DNA of 64,000 bases from Gemmatimonadaceae bacterium (GTDB lineage Bacteria > Gemmatimonadota > Gemmatimonadetes > Gemmatimonadales > Gemmatimonadaceae): the NCBI GenBank assembly GCA_025929535.1, contig JAICLZ010000006.1:22134-86133 (forward strand), read 5' to 3'. The notes beneath the pieces were generated by a model, which was given only the letters and a program-made list of their open reading frames with translations, was not told the origin of the DNA and did not search any database. The translations under genes were made by a program, and so were the position numbers. This document shows, in pieces, positions 8,350 through 21,767 of the stretch (positions are counted from its first letter, which is position 1; each line of letters begins with the position of its first letter).

Positions 8350-9177
8350 ATGGCACGAACCCACCTCCCGACCGCGCACCCCACGCTGATCGGTCTTCCG
8401 TACGACGCGAGCTCGTCCTTTCTTCGAGGCCCTGCGCTCGCGCCCGCGCGCATTCGGGAGGAGCTGCACTCGTCTCAATCGAACGGATGCAGCGAGAGCG
8501 GTATCCGCGTGATCGGCGACGAAGCGATTCGTGATGTGGGCGATCTCGTGCTGCCGGCCACCGCCGAGGCGCGCGCACTGATCGAGTCGGGCATCCGCGC
8601 GCTGATCGAATCCGGCGCGCGCCCGCTCTCGCTGGGGGGCGATCATTCCGTCACCTATCCGGTGCTGCGCGCCCTCGGCCCGTTCGTTTCGGAGCTCACC
8701 ATTCTGCAGATCGATGCGCATCCGGATCTGTACGTCGACTTCGAGGGCGATCCGTACTCGCACGCGTGTCCGTTCGCGCGCATCATGGATGAGCAGCTCG
8801 CCGCGCAGCTCGTGCAGGTGGGCATTCGCACGATGAACGCGCATCAGCGCGCGCAGGCGGAGCGGTTCGGGGTGTGCGTGATCGACATGCGCGCGTGGGC
8901 CGCCGGTGAGCGGCCGGAGCTGCGCGGCCCGCTCTACGTGAGCATCGACATGGACGGACTGGATCCGGCCTTCGCGCCCGGCGTGTCGCATCGCGAGCCG
9001 GGCGGGCTCACGGTGCGCGAGGCGGTGACGATCATCCAGTCGCTGCCCGGGCCGATCGTCGGCGCGGATGTCGTGGAGCTCAATCCCACGCAGGACGCCT
9101 CCAATGCGTCGGCGACGGTTGCGGCCAAGCTCGTGCGCGAGCTCGCGAGCCGAATGATCGAAACCCGCGACGGCTGA
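8350..9177 (+). CDS. Agmatinase/arginase-family ureohydrolase
   Basis: 275 residues with the dinuclear Mn-binding motifs of ureohydrolases: GGDHS (96-100), DAHPD (122-126), H139 and SIDMDGLDPAF near 200. The third motif's spacing is closest to agmatinases (SpeB), which hydrolyse agmatine to putrescine and urea, but arginase, guanidinobutyrase or formiminoglutamase activity cannot be excluded. No arginine decarboxylase or putrescine gene is adjacent. The ATG at 8350 gives a normal family length. Confidence 0.85.
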   Translation: MARTHLPTAHPTLIGLPYDASSSFLRGPALAPARIREELHSSQSNGCSESGIRVIGDEAIRDVGDLVLPATAEARALIESGIRALIESGARPLSLGGDHSVTYPVLRALGPFVSELTILQIDAHPDLYVDFEGDPYSHACPFARIMDEQLAAQLVQVGIRTMNAHQRAQAERFGVCVIDMRAWAAGERPELRGPLYVSIDMDGLDPAFAPGVSHREPGGLTVREAVTIIQSLPGPIVGADVVELNPTQDASNASATVAAKLVRELASRMIETRDG

Positions 9178-9188
9178 GCGCCCAGGCG

Positions 9189-9698
9189 CTACTTCTCTGC
9201 GAGCGTTGCCAGCACGTTCGGCGGCAGCGACCAGATGAGCGTCGCGTTTCCCGCACCCGGCTGTCCGCCCATCTCGAGCATGCACACGCCACCTTTGTCG
9301 AGTGTGACGTGCGAATCCCCGAGGCCCGCGATGAACCACGTGATCAGCGTTCCGAGATGCGGCTCGTGTCCAACGGCGGCGACCACCTTCGCATCGCGCT
9401 GCGTGCGCAGCCACGCCGCGAACGCCGCCGGCGAGCTTTGCGGCGCGAGCGCGTCTATCGTAACGACGGGCATCCCATCGTACGCCTTCGCAACGATCGA
9501 TGTAGTCTGCGCCGCGCGAACGAGCGGGCTTGCGGCGAGCACGTCGATCGACTCGACCTGACGTGTGAGCCCTTTTGCCACGCGCGCCATCACCGTGCGA
9601 CCGTGCTTCGTCAGCGGACGTTCGATGTCCGGCCTCCCCGTTTTGGCGAACGCCTCTTTATCTTCGGCAATCGCGTGTCTGATGACGACCAAATGCAT
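9189..9698 (-). CDS. Histidine phosphatase, SixA-like
   Basis: 169 residues starting MHLVVIRHAIAED: the RHA catalytic signature replaces RHG at the phosphate-binding loop, as in SixA-type phosphohistidine phosphatases. The second catalytic histidine is in AAVGHEPHLG. SixA acts on phosphohistidine of phosphotransfer or PTS proteins; the partner here is unknown. In-frame ATG 9713 and GTG 9734 are alternative starts; 9698 matches the family N-terminus. It converges on the agmatinase gene (11-bp gap). Confidence 0.82.
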   Translation of the reverse strand: MHLVVIRHAIAEDKEAFAKTGRPDIERPLTKHGRTVMARVAKGLTRQVESIDVLAASPLVRAAQTTSIVAKAYDGMPVVTIDALAPQSSPAAFAAWLRTQRDAKVVAAVGHEPHLGTLITWFIAGLGDSHVTLDKGGVCMLEMGGQPGAGNATLIWSLPPNVLATLAEK

Positions 9699-9991
9699 CC
9701 TCTTCCCAGTCATTGCTTGGGACAGGTTGATCACCCCCGGCAGTTTTCGTTCTCGCCGCGCACTTCAGACCGCCAAATGTCGCAACTGCTGCGCTCTCGT
9801 CCGGCTCACTGGCAGGCGCGCACCGTCCAGCATCTGGGTCGACTGAGCTGTCTCAGGCGAACCGGCGTGCATTCGAAGATCATCCACTAATGGTGGGCGC
9901 CTTTCTGAGTCCGCGCCACGCGCATCCCGACGGTTGCGGCGATCACCTACGAATAGGGCAGGGCCGGCTGCGCCGCGGTATATTCGCCGCC

Positions 9992-10849
9992 ATGCTACCT
10001 CTACGCATACGGGCGCGCGTGCTCTTCCCGGCGCTCATCGGCGCTTTGCCCGCGACAGGATGGGCCCAGCAATCTCCGGCACCTCCACTTCCGCTCACGA
10101 AGCTCGCCTCCGACGTCTATCTCATCACTGCGCCGTCCGGCAACCTGGTCGCGCAAACGGGCCCAACTGGCATTGTCGTCGTCGGCGCACAGTCCAGAGC
10201 CTCGACTCCCGCTGTCGTTGCCACACTGCGCACGGTGTCCGCCGCGCCGATCCGCTACGTGCTCTTCGCGCCCGGCGACTCGATGGGCGACGAAGGCGAT
10301 GCGGGATGGAGCGAGCGCAATACAACCATCGTCGCGCACGAGCGCATGAAGATGACCGCGCCGAACGTCGTTTCGGCGCTCGGATTCTCTGAGGTGCTGC
10401 AGATCTATCTGGATGGCCAGTCGGTGCACGCGGTGCACCAGCCGCCCGGACACACGCGAGCCGACATCATCGTCCACTTTGAGACGCGCCGCATTCTCTA
10501 TCTCGGCTACGCGTTCGTCGCGAAGGGCTATCCGCGCATCGATGTGCCATCCGGCGCGTCCATCGACAGCTTGATCAAGGAAGTCACCCCCTTTGCCGGC
10601 TTCAGCGGAGTACAGATCGTGCCCGGCCGCGGCCCCGTATCCACTGCCGCCGATGTCGGCGCGTATCGCGACATGCTGCAAGGCGTCCGCGACAAAGTGG
10701 CGGCACTGTCGGCGCAGAAGAAATCGCTGGGCGAGGTAATTGCGGCGAAGCCGACGGCGTCCTGGGACGCGACCTACGCGCGCGGGGGAGTGTCACCCGA
10801 TCGCTTCGTGGAAAGCGTCTACGCCTCGCTCAAACCCAGCAAACCATGA
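9992..10849 (+). CDS. Exported metallo-beta-lactamase-fold protein lacking the metal ligands
   Basis: 285 residues with a signal peptide (RIRAR, hydrophobic core, cleavage near GWA-QQ, residues 1-26). The fold follows the MBL family: a TPTGIVVVGAQSRA strand, then PIRYVLFAPGD where HxHxDH is expected (about 92-102) but no histidine is present, then PPGHTRADIIVHF and RILYLGYAFVAKGYP, where the usual LGD/TGD aspartate is Y173. Only H154 of the usual zinc set survives. It is thus probably catalytically dead, or a binding or structural variant, secreted to the periplasm. Its stop overlaps the SDR start (ATGA). Start 9992 was chosen because the signal peptide begins there. Confidence 0.75.
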   Translation: MLPLRIRARVLFPALIGALPATGWAQQSPAPPLPLTKLASDVYLITAPSGNLVAQTGPTGIVVVGAQSRASTPAVVATLRTVSAAPIRYVLFAPGDSMGDEGDAGWSERNTTIVAHERMKMTAPNVVSALGFSEVLQIYLDGQSVHAVHQPPGHTRADIIVHFETRRILYLGYAFVAKGYPRIDVPSGASIDSLIKEVTPFAGFSGVQIVPGRGPVSTAADVGAYRDMLQGVRDKVAALSAQKKSLGEVIAAKPTASWDATYARGGVSPDRFVESVYASLKPSKP

Positions 10850-11751
10850 CCACACCCGAGACAAACGTCAATGCGCGCGCAGTCCTCGTCACCGGCACGT
10901 CGAGCGGCATCGGACGCGCCTGCGCGCTCCTGCTGACGAGGAATGGCTTCACCGTGTTCGCCGGGGTTCGAAAGCCCACGGATGGCGAAGCGCTGGCGAA
11001 AGAGGCCGGCGAGCGAGTCATCCCGCTGCAAATCGATGTGACGGATCACGACGACGTGACCGCAGTGGCGCGGCTCACTGCGAGCATGCTGCGCGAGCGC
11101 GGGCTGTCGCTCTACGCGCTCGTGAACAACGCGGGGATCGGAACATCGGCGCCGCTCGAGTTTCAGCCGCTCGACGACATCCGGCGAAGCTTCGAGGTGA
11201 ATGTCCTGGGTCAGATCGCGGTGATGCAGGCGTTTCTGCCGCTCCTGCGTGAGACACGCGGACGGATCGTGAACATCTGCTCGATCGGCGACCGCATCGC
11301 GATTCCCTTTGGCGGTGCGCTCAATGGCAGCAAAAGCGCGTTCGCGATGATGTCGGAGTCGCTGCGGCTGGAGCTGCGTCCGTGGGGGATGCACGTCGTC
11401 ATCATCGACCCCGGCGCGATCACCACGCCGGCCGTCGATAAGACGCTGGGCGATCCGGAGGGAATACTGCGCCGCATGTCGCCCGACGCCGAGCGTCTGT
11501 ACGGAAAGTTCTTTCGCGAATTCATCTCGCGCGCCGGCGAGCGGGAGCGAAACGGCAGCCCACCGGATGTGGTTGCGAACGCGGTGCTGAGCGCGTTGCG
11601 CGACGAGCACCCAAACCGACGCTACGTGGTGGGAAAGGGCGCGCGCACGCTTGCGACCTTGCCGAAGGTGCTTCCGGCGTCACTGCTCGATCGCGTGCGC
11701 ATGAAGATTTTCGGACTGCCTACACGTTTCGGCGCGAACGAGCGGAACTGA
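10846..11751 (+). CDS. Short-chain dehydrogenase/reductase with substituted catalytic tyrosine
   Basis: 301 residues with the classical SDR cofactor motifs TGTSSGIG (17-24) and NNAG (94-97), catalytic-region Ser146 and the active-site Lys163. The Tyr expected four residues before Lys is Leu159 (ALNGSKSAF; codon CTC read directly from DNA). Without that Tyr a normal SDR proton relay is not possible, so it may use another residue or bind without catalysis. It is translationally coupled to the preceding degenerate MBL-fold gene through an ATGA overlap. Substrate unknown. Confidence 0.83.
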   Translation: MTTPETNVNARAVLVTGTSSGIGRACALLLTRNGFTVFAGVRKPTDGEALAKEAGERVIPLQIDVTDHDDVTAVARLTASMLRERGLSLYALVNNAGIGTSAPLEFQPLDDIRRSFEVNVLGQIAVMQAFLPLLRETRGRIVNICSIGDRIAIPFGGALNGSKSAFAMMSESLRLELRPWGMHVVIIDPGAITTPAVDKTLGDPEGILRRMSPDAERLYGKFFREFISRAGERERNGSPPDVVANAVLSALRDEHPNRRYVVGKGARTLATLPKVLPASLLDRVRMKIFGLPTRFGANERN

Positions 11752-11766
11752 TCGCGCGGAGCGGTG

Positions 11767-12093
11767 CTACGAGATCGAGATGGCGATCGCCTCGACGGGC
11801 GCGGGCTCCGGCGGAAGCAGCGCCGCGATGCGCTCGAGCGCCTGCTCCGAGAGCTCGCGATCGCCAGGTGCACCTTCGGTGGCGGCGACCTGCCGCTTGA
11901 GCGCCTCGTACATCTCGCGCGTGAATCCATACGGGTAATCGTGCATCAGCACGATCGCCAGCGCCCGGTAGCGCTTGAGATGGCGGAGCCGCGTGATGAG
12001 CGACTCCACCTCGTCCGCCGAGTGATTGCGGCCCGCGCGTTCCAGAACCGCCCATTCCTGCTTGGTGAGCGCGGGAGGAAGTACTTCGCCCAT
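11767..12093 (-). CDS. Conserved-looking small protein of unknown function
   Basis: 108 residues, starting MGEVLPPALTKQEW; predicted mostly alpha-helical (EVESLITRLRHLKRYRALA and later amphipathic helices), no signal peptide or membrane segment. It lies 2 bp downstream of another unknown gene on the same strand, so the pair is presumably an operon. Codon use has the strong third-position GC of its neighbours, which supports coding. No family recognised. Confidence 0.65.
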   Translation of the reverse strand: MGEVLPPALTKQEWAVLERAGRNHSADEVESLITRLRHLKRYRALAIVLMHDYPYGFTREMYEALKRQVAATEGAPGDRELSEQALERIAALLPPEPAPVEAIAISIS

Positions 12094-12095
12094 GC

Positions 12096-12407
12096 TCAAC
12101 CTTCGCTGTCTGCGGCGGTTGGTTCGGCGGCCGGCGCGGCCGGAACCGTCGCGGCCGCCGGACGCTGACGCTGCCATGATGTCGTGCGCGGACGCGCGCG
12201 CCCCGCGAGAAGCTCCTCGTGGTAGGCCAGGATGCGGCTCTGCACGTTGGCCTTCGTGTCCGAGGGCTCGGCGCGGAAGGGCGCGTAGCGGTTGCGGGTG
12301 TCGTTGGACACAGTGAACCACCACCAGTCCTGCGGATGCGCCACGGACTGCTTTTCGACGAAACAGCTGAACGTACGGCCGGCGTCTTCGAACTCGAATT
12401 CCTTCAC
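12096..12407 (-). CDS. Small hypothetical protein with WWWF motif
   Basis: 103 residues from GTG 12407, which sits 6 nt after a clear GGAG Shine-Dalgarno; longer frames lack one. The N-terminal half is a compact beta-rich segment (KEFEFEDAGRTFSCFVEKQ, then HPQDWWWFTVSND), followed by an Arg-rich helix (LAYHEELLAGRARPR) and a low-complexity Ala/Pro tail. It is the first gene of a two-gene unit with the 108-residue protein downstream. Function unknown; the shape suggests a small nucleic-acid or protein-binding factor, but that is a guess. Confidence 0.65.
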   Translation of the reverse strand: MKEFEFEDAGRTFSCFVEKQSVAHPQDWWWFTVSNDTRNRYAPFRAEPSDTKANVQSRILAYHEELLAGRARPRTTSWQRQRPAAATVPAAPAAEPTAADSEG

Positions 12408-12482
12408 ACGCGTCTCCTGTATACAGTCACGCAATCTAACCGGTTTCTCACCCTCGTGGGGCTCGTGAGAGCGTGACTTTCA

Positions 12483-14159
<1,677 letters not shown>

Positions 14160-14235
14160 GCAGGGCGGCTGGGGGAATTGCGCACCCCCAATATGCTACG
14201 GCCGCCCCTGGTGCGCGAAAAGACGTTCCCCGCCG

Positions 14236-14649
14236 CTATTTGACCGTAACGGTCCCCGATTCGACGGTTCGGCCGTGGACGGTGCAGAAGAACGAGAAGC
14301 TTCCGGCACGCGGGAAGCGTACGGTGTACGTGCCAACGGACTGGATCGTGGAGGCCGCGATCGTGCCGTCGTCGAATGTCACGCCGTGAGCGTTGTTTCC
14401 CGTCCAGACCCAGGTGACGGTGCCACCGGGGGCCACGAGAACCGAGGTGGGGTTGTAGCCATTGTCGAAGATGATGACGGAGGCCGTATCCAGAGCGCCG
14501 GCGCTGTCCGCGCCGCCTCCGCCCCCGCCGCCGCCGGTGCCCCCAACCGTGGTTGTACCCCTTCCAAAGGGGTCCAGCGATGACTCATCAAAACATCCGA
14601 CCGCCACGATCGTTGCTAGCGCGAGAAATGCGAAAAGGATACGGCGCAT
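14236..14649 (-). CDS. Cupredoxin-domain lipoprotein (plastocyanin/azurin-like)
   Basis: 137 residues: lipoprotein signal with lipobox AVGC (Cys19), a Gly-rich linker with a run of eight Gly (39-46), then a cupredoxin fold. Type-1 copper ligands are seen: H88 (NNAHGV), C122 and H125 (FFCTVHG); the usual axial Met after H125 is not obvious. It would sit in the outer or inner membrane facing the periplasm and may shuttle electrons. The start is supported by GAGGAG 7 nt upstream. It is divergent from the sigma factor gene, with a 273-bp shared upstream region. Confidence 0.86.
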   Translation of the reverse strand: MRRILFAFLALATIVAVGCFDESSLDPFGRGTTTVGGTGGGGGGGGADSAGALDTASVIIFDNGYNPTSVLVAPGGTVTWVWTGNNAHGVTFDDGTIAASTIQSVGTYTVRFPRAGSFSFFCTVHGRTVESGTVTVK

Positions 14650-14922
14650 GTAAATCTCCTCGCGGGTACCGCCGCGAACGCGGACGTAAGCAAAAAAAGG
14701 GGCCCAGCCGGCCTTGACCTACCCCCCGTCGGGAGGCTACTAAGTCGTTGTCTGAGAAAGGACGAACGGAAGTGCCGTCGGAAACGTATATTCGGCGGGA
14801 ATGGACGAAACTTTGGGCGCCTGTCCGGTGTTAGGATAACAGCGATCCTTCCTTATTCTACAAGCAATTCGCGCCTGGCAGCGAGCACTCGAGCTCGCCA
14901 GGACAGGGAGAGTTCTTTGACT

Positions 14923-15858
14923 ATGGCAACAGCACCCCGCACACGTTCTCGTCGTCGCTCGGCCACCCCGGCGGCGATCTCGGGTGCGCTTCGTGACGCT
15001 GATCTCATTGATCTGTATATCGCGGAAACCGGCCGCATGCCGGTGCTCGCGGCGGAAGACCAGAAGCAGCTCGCCCGCGTGATGCGCGACGAGAAGCGGA
15101 GTCGCGCCGAGCGCGAAGCCGCGCGCGAGAAGTTGATCGAAGCGAATCTTCGATTCGCGTTTTCAGTGGCGAAGAAGTACCAGAATCGCGGCCTCGATCT
15201 CGAGGACCTGATCAGTGAAGCGAACGCTGGTCTCGTTCGCGCGGCCGACAAGTACGATCCGAACGTCGGCGTGAACTTCATCAGCTACGCGGTGTGGTGG
15301 ATTCGTCAGGCGGTGTTCGCGGCGATCGCGACGCACGGCCGCGCGATTCGACTGCCGCTGAACCGCACCGGTGATCTCACGCGCGTGACGCGTGCCCAGG
15401 CGGCGCTCCGTGACGCGCTGCGACGCGAGCCCACGCCAGACGAGATCGGCAAGGTTGCGCAGCTCGCCCCGGATGTCGTTCAGAGCCTGCTCGGCGTCGT
15501 GACGCCGGAGCGGTCGCTGGACGAGCCGCTCGGTGGCGCGCGCGGTGAGCGTGATGGACAGACGCTCGCGAGCGTGGTCGCGTCCGAGGCGTCGGGCGAG
15601 GGCTACGATGCACTTTCGAGCGCGGAGGACGAATCGCGCCGCGCGGCGCTGTACCGCGCGCTCGAGCAGCTGCCGCCGCGTGATCGCCGCATTCTCGTGA
15701 TGTACTACGGCCTCGAAGATGAGCCGATGACGCTGGACCAGATCTCGAAGCTCTTCGGCGTCACGCGCGAGCGTGTGCGTCAGCTTCGCGACCGCGCGCT
15801 CAAGTCGCTCCGCGCGCACGATGCGGCGGCGACGCTGCACGACGAGTGGGCGGCGTAA
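14923..15858 (+). CDS. RNA polymerase sigma-70 family factor, RpoD-like (group 1/2)
   Basis: 311 residues with region 1.2 (DLYIAETGRMPVLAAEDQ), 2.1-2.4 (LIEANLRFAFSVAKKY, DLISEANAGLVRAADKY, YAVWWIRQAV), 3.0 and 4.2 with an HTH ending ERVRQLRDRALKSLR. It lacks the long region 1.1 of most primary sigma factors and resembles group 2 or short RpoD proteins. An in-frame TTG at 14917 has better spacing to the GGGAG Shine-Dalgarno (6 nt) than ATG 14923 (12 nt), so translation might start there. A strong hairpin terminator follows the stop by about 25 bp, making this monocistronic. Confidence 0.9.
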   Translation: MATAPRTRSRRRSATPAAISGALRDADLIDLYIAETGRMPVLAAEDQKQLARVMRDEKRSRAEREAAREKLIEANLRFAFSVAKKYQNRGLDLEDLISEANAGLVRAADKYDPNVGVNFISYAVWWIRQAVFAAIATHGRAIRLPLNRTGDLTRVTRAQAALRDALRREPTPDEIGKVAQLAPDVVQSLLGVVTPERSLDEPLGGARGERDGQTLASVVASEASGEGYDALSSAEDESRRAALYRALEQLPPRDRRILVMYYGLEDEPMTLDQISKLFGVTRERVRQLRDRALKSLRAHDAAATLHDEWAA

Positions 15859-15881
15859 GCTGAGCGATTAGCCAAGCAGCG

Positions 15882-15927
15882 CACGCCCCCGATGGCCCGA
15901 TGATTGGCCATCGGGGGCGTGTCGTTT
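15882..15927 (+). terminator. Rho-independent terminator after the sigma factor gene
   Basis: A perfect 16-bp stem (15882-15897 pairing with 15906-15921, CACGCCCCCGATGGCC and its complement) encloses an 8-nt loop and is followed by TCGTTTT. It lies 24 bp after the sigma factor stop. Confidence 0.9.
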
Positions 15928-16048
15928 TGGTACCGTCTGTAGTCACAGTTGCTCTTGCGTGGAGAGAGAAGTCCCTGCAGTTGCTTCAGTTGCCTGCCAA
16001 AGAAATACCTCTTTCCACGCGCACAGACCCACCGCCGCGCACCGACGC

Positions 16049-16203
16049 GATCCGTTTTCTCGTCCGTTCGATCCGTTCAATCCGTATTTCCAAAAATCGT
16101 TGATGTCTGAATCGTGCGCGCTTGCCCAGAACGGCAACAGCCACTCGGGCTGGCTCATACATTTTTGAGATACGGATGAAAAACGGATTAACGGATTGTA
16201 CGA
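16049..16203. repeat. AT-richer non-coding element with inverted arrays of ACGGAT motifs
   Basis: The gap 15928-16349 carries no convincing gene and is visibly less GC-rich than its surroundings. Its left part (16049-16090) holds ATCCGT at 16050, 16071 and 16080 plus a variant GTCCGT at 16062. Its right part (16169-16203) holds the complement ACGGAT at 16172, 16183 and 16191. The two arms can pair over about 35-40 nt around a 78-nt centre. This looks like a REP/BIME- or MITE-like intergenic element; no terminal inverted repeats with target duplication were found by eye. Confidence 0.5.
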
Positions 16204-16349
16204 AAAAGGCAAACCCCAGCAGAAACTAACAGCCCCGGGGTGCAGAGCGTCCTGCCCGCGCACCGGTTCGATAAGCTTCATTGGTTTGATTGGTGCTCAG
16301 CGCAGTTGGTACTTCTTGCCCGATACCTTCGGTGTTGCGACATTCCCGA

Positions 16350-20035
<3,686 letters not shown>

Positions 20036-20081
20036 TCAGGCGCCAGCGCTCAGCATGCACTTGAAAGATCGAGGAGGTTTT

Positions 20082-20573
20082 ATGTCAAAGGCAAAGCGAG
20101 CGGTACCGGAAGGTCTCCACACCGTGACGCCGATGCTCACGCTGGACGACAGCTCACGAGCGATCGCATGGTACGTGAAGGCGCTGGGAGCGGAAGAGCT
20201 CGCGCGCTCCGCCGGACCGGACGGAAAGATCGTTTATGCGGAAATTCGCATCGGCAACTCCCACGTGATGCTGCATGACGCGATGATGGACGCAAAGGCG
20301 CCTCGCGCGATGGGCGGATCGCCGATCTCGCTGTGGATTTACGTGGAGGATGCCGACAGCCTGTACAAGCGCGCTACGACCGCGGGGGCGCGCGTCGCGG
20401 ACGGGCCGATGGGAAAGATGATGGACCAGTTCTGGGGCGACCGCTGCGGGACGATCATCGATCCGGAGGGCTACAACTGGACCATTGCCACCCGGAAGGA
20501 GGATTTGGCGCCCGAGGAGATGCGGCAACGCATGAACGAGTGGATGAGTCAACAGGCGGGACAGCCAGCTTAG
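20082..20573 (+). CDS. VOC-family protein (glyoxalase/bleomycin-resistance fold, PhnB-like)
   Basis: 163 residues from an ATG preceded by an excellent GAGGAGG Shine-Dalgarno. The PhnB-like pattern is clear: VTPMLTLDDSSRAIAWYVKA at the N-terminus, HVMLHD in the middle, WIYVEDADSLYKRA and then DQFWGDRCGTIIDPEGYNW. The paired beta-alpha-beta-beta-beta units normally form a metal or small-molecule site; substrate unknown. Its TAG overlaps the TAA of the convergent GNAT gene (TTAG). Confidence 0.88.
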   Translation: MSKAKRAVPEGLHTVTPMLTLDDSSRAIAWYVKALGAEELARSAGPDGKIVYAEIRIGNSHVMLHDAMMDAKAPRAMGGSPISLWIYVEDADSLYKRATTAGARVADGPMGKMMDQFWGDRCGTIIDPEGYNWTIATRKEDLAPEEMRQRMNEWMSQQAGQPA

Positions 20574-21070
20574 GGCTCAGTCGCGCCGCACCGGAGCGCG
20601 AGACTCATGTGCGTGAACTCCTCATCGGACACGAAGTCGAGCGACTGGTAGAGGCGAAGTGCGGGCGCGTTGGTGACTTGCGTCGACAGATGAATTCGAA
20701 GTGCGCCGACGCGCTCGCCCTGCCGGACGGTTTCCTCGATCAGCGAGCGCGCAACGCTGGAGCGACGCCACGAAGGGAGAACGAAGAGATCGTTGAGAAT
20801 CATGATCGGGCCGAGCGAAACCGAGGAGAACGAGGGATAGAGCTGCGCGAAACCGATGGCGCCCGTCGAATCCGATTCGCGCGGCAGCGATCGAGCGAAC
20901 AGAACGACGGACTGGGCGCGCTCCAGCCGCGCAGCAATGAAGGCGCGCGCGGCGGCCAGATCCGGCACGGCGCCGTAGAACTGGCGGTAGGCATCGAAGA
21001 GCGGGGCGATGGAGTCCGCATCCTCCACGCGTGCGCGCTCGATCACGAAGCGGAGCGATTCCGCCGTCAT
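20570..21070 (-). CDS. GNAT-family N-acetyltransferase
   Basis: 166 residues. The acetyl-CoA site appears as LNDLFVLPSWRRSSVARSL (about 92-110), followed by LHLSTQVTNAPALRLYQSLDF, the usual C-terminal GNAT motif. The start ATG overlaps the stop of the upstream DinB-family gene (ATGA), so the two are coupled. Substrate unknown. Confidence 0.87.
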   Translation of the reverse strand: MTAESLRFVIERARVEDADSIAPLFDAYRQFYGAVPDLAAARAFIAARLERAQSVVLFARSLPRESDSTGAIGFAQLYPSFSSVSLGPIMILNDLFVLPSWRRSSVARSLIEETVRQGERVGALRIHLSTQVTNAPALRLYQSLDFVSDEEFTHMSLALRCGATEP

Positions 21071-21603
21071 CGGATGGTCGGCACGTCGTAGCGTTCGGCG
21101 AGCACCTGCAGGTGATGCTGCGTGTGGCCCACGATGATGTGAGCGATCGCGCGCACACTGAGATCGTTTCCGCCCGCCACGCCGGCCCGGGTCCAGGCGC
21201 CCGCGGGGAGGGAGGCGAAGAAGTGGATCGTGCTCTCGCGCAGCGCGCCAAGCTCGTCGCGCAAGTCGGAGAGCGGCCGGGCATCGGAGCCTGCCGCGGC
21301 TGCGTAGTCGTTCTGATCGAAGCTCGAGAGCGGAGCGGTATCGCCTCGCGCGATGCAGAGGGCGCGATAGACGAAGACGCGCTCGACATCGATCAGATGG
21401 CCGAGCATCTCGCGGATGCTCCATTTGCCCGCTTCGGGGCGATGCGCGCCGCGCGCGTCATCGAGAGTCGCGATGGTCGCGCCGAGCGTTGCCGCGTTGT
21501 CGCGCAGCTGCGCGACGATGTCGCCGTCCGGCACGCGGTCTACGTAGCGCGCGAAGTAGGGTGAGTACTCGGTCGTTGCAGGCCGGTCAGTCGCCATTGC
21601 CAT
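21067..21603 (-). CDS. DinB-family (four-helix bundle) protein
   Basis: 178 residues with the DinB/YfiT pattern: KWSIREMLGHLIDVERVFVYRA near residue 60 and AHIIVGHTQHHLQVLAERY at the C-terminus, giving the usual three-His metal site (HLID, HTQHH). Such proteins are often metal-dependent thiol transferases, but no substrate can be named. ATG 21603 was chosen (21597 is an alternative). It is the first gene of a coupled pair with the GNAT gene. Confidence 0.84.
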   Translation of the reverse strand: MAMATDRPATTEYSPYFARYVDRVPDGDIVAQLRDNAATLGATIATLDDARGAHRPEAGKWSIREMLGHLIDVERVFVYRALCIARGDTAPLSSFDQNDYAAAAGSDARPLSDLRDELGALRESTIHFFASLPAGAWTRAGVAGGNDLSVRAIAHIIVGHTQHHLQVLAERYDVPTIR

Positions 21604-21767
21604 GAGCTCGTGAGCTCCGGAGCACAAAGGTTTTGAGAGTCGCAGTGGTCGGATTGAACTCTAGGCACGGCCCGGACGGGTCACCATAGCCGGTTGTCGC
21701 ATCATGTCGGGGACCGTTCAGGATGGCGGCTCTGGCGTGATTCGGCGTTTCATCCCACTTTCTGCGC

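Noticed and set aside
9776..9889. Small ORF (37 aa) in the gap before the MBL-fold gene
   Set aside because: No Shine-Dalgarno, atypical composition and no homology impression; gap more likely holds promoter sequence only.
14692..14713. Leader terminator/riboswitch-like hairpin (T7 tract on the minus strand) upstream of the cupredoxin gene
   Set aside because: The only stem before the T tract is about 4 bp (GGCC/GGCC) and no ligand-binding riboswitch core was recognised; not enough support for an attenuator.
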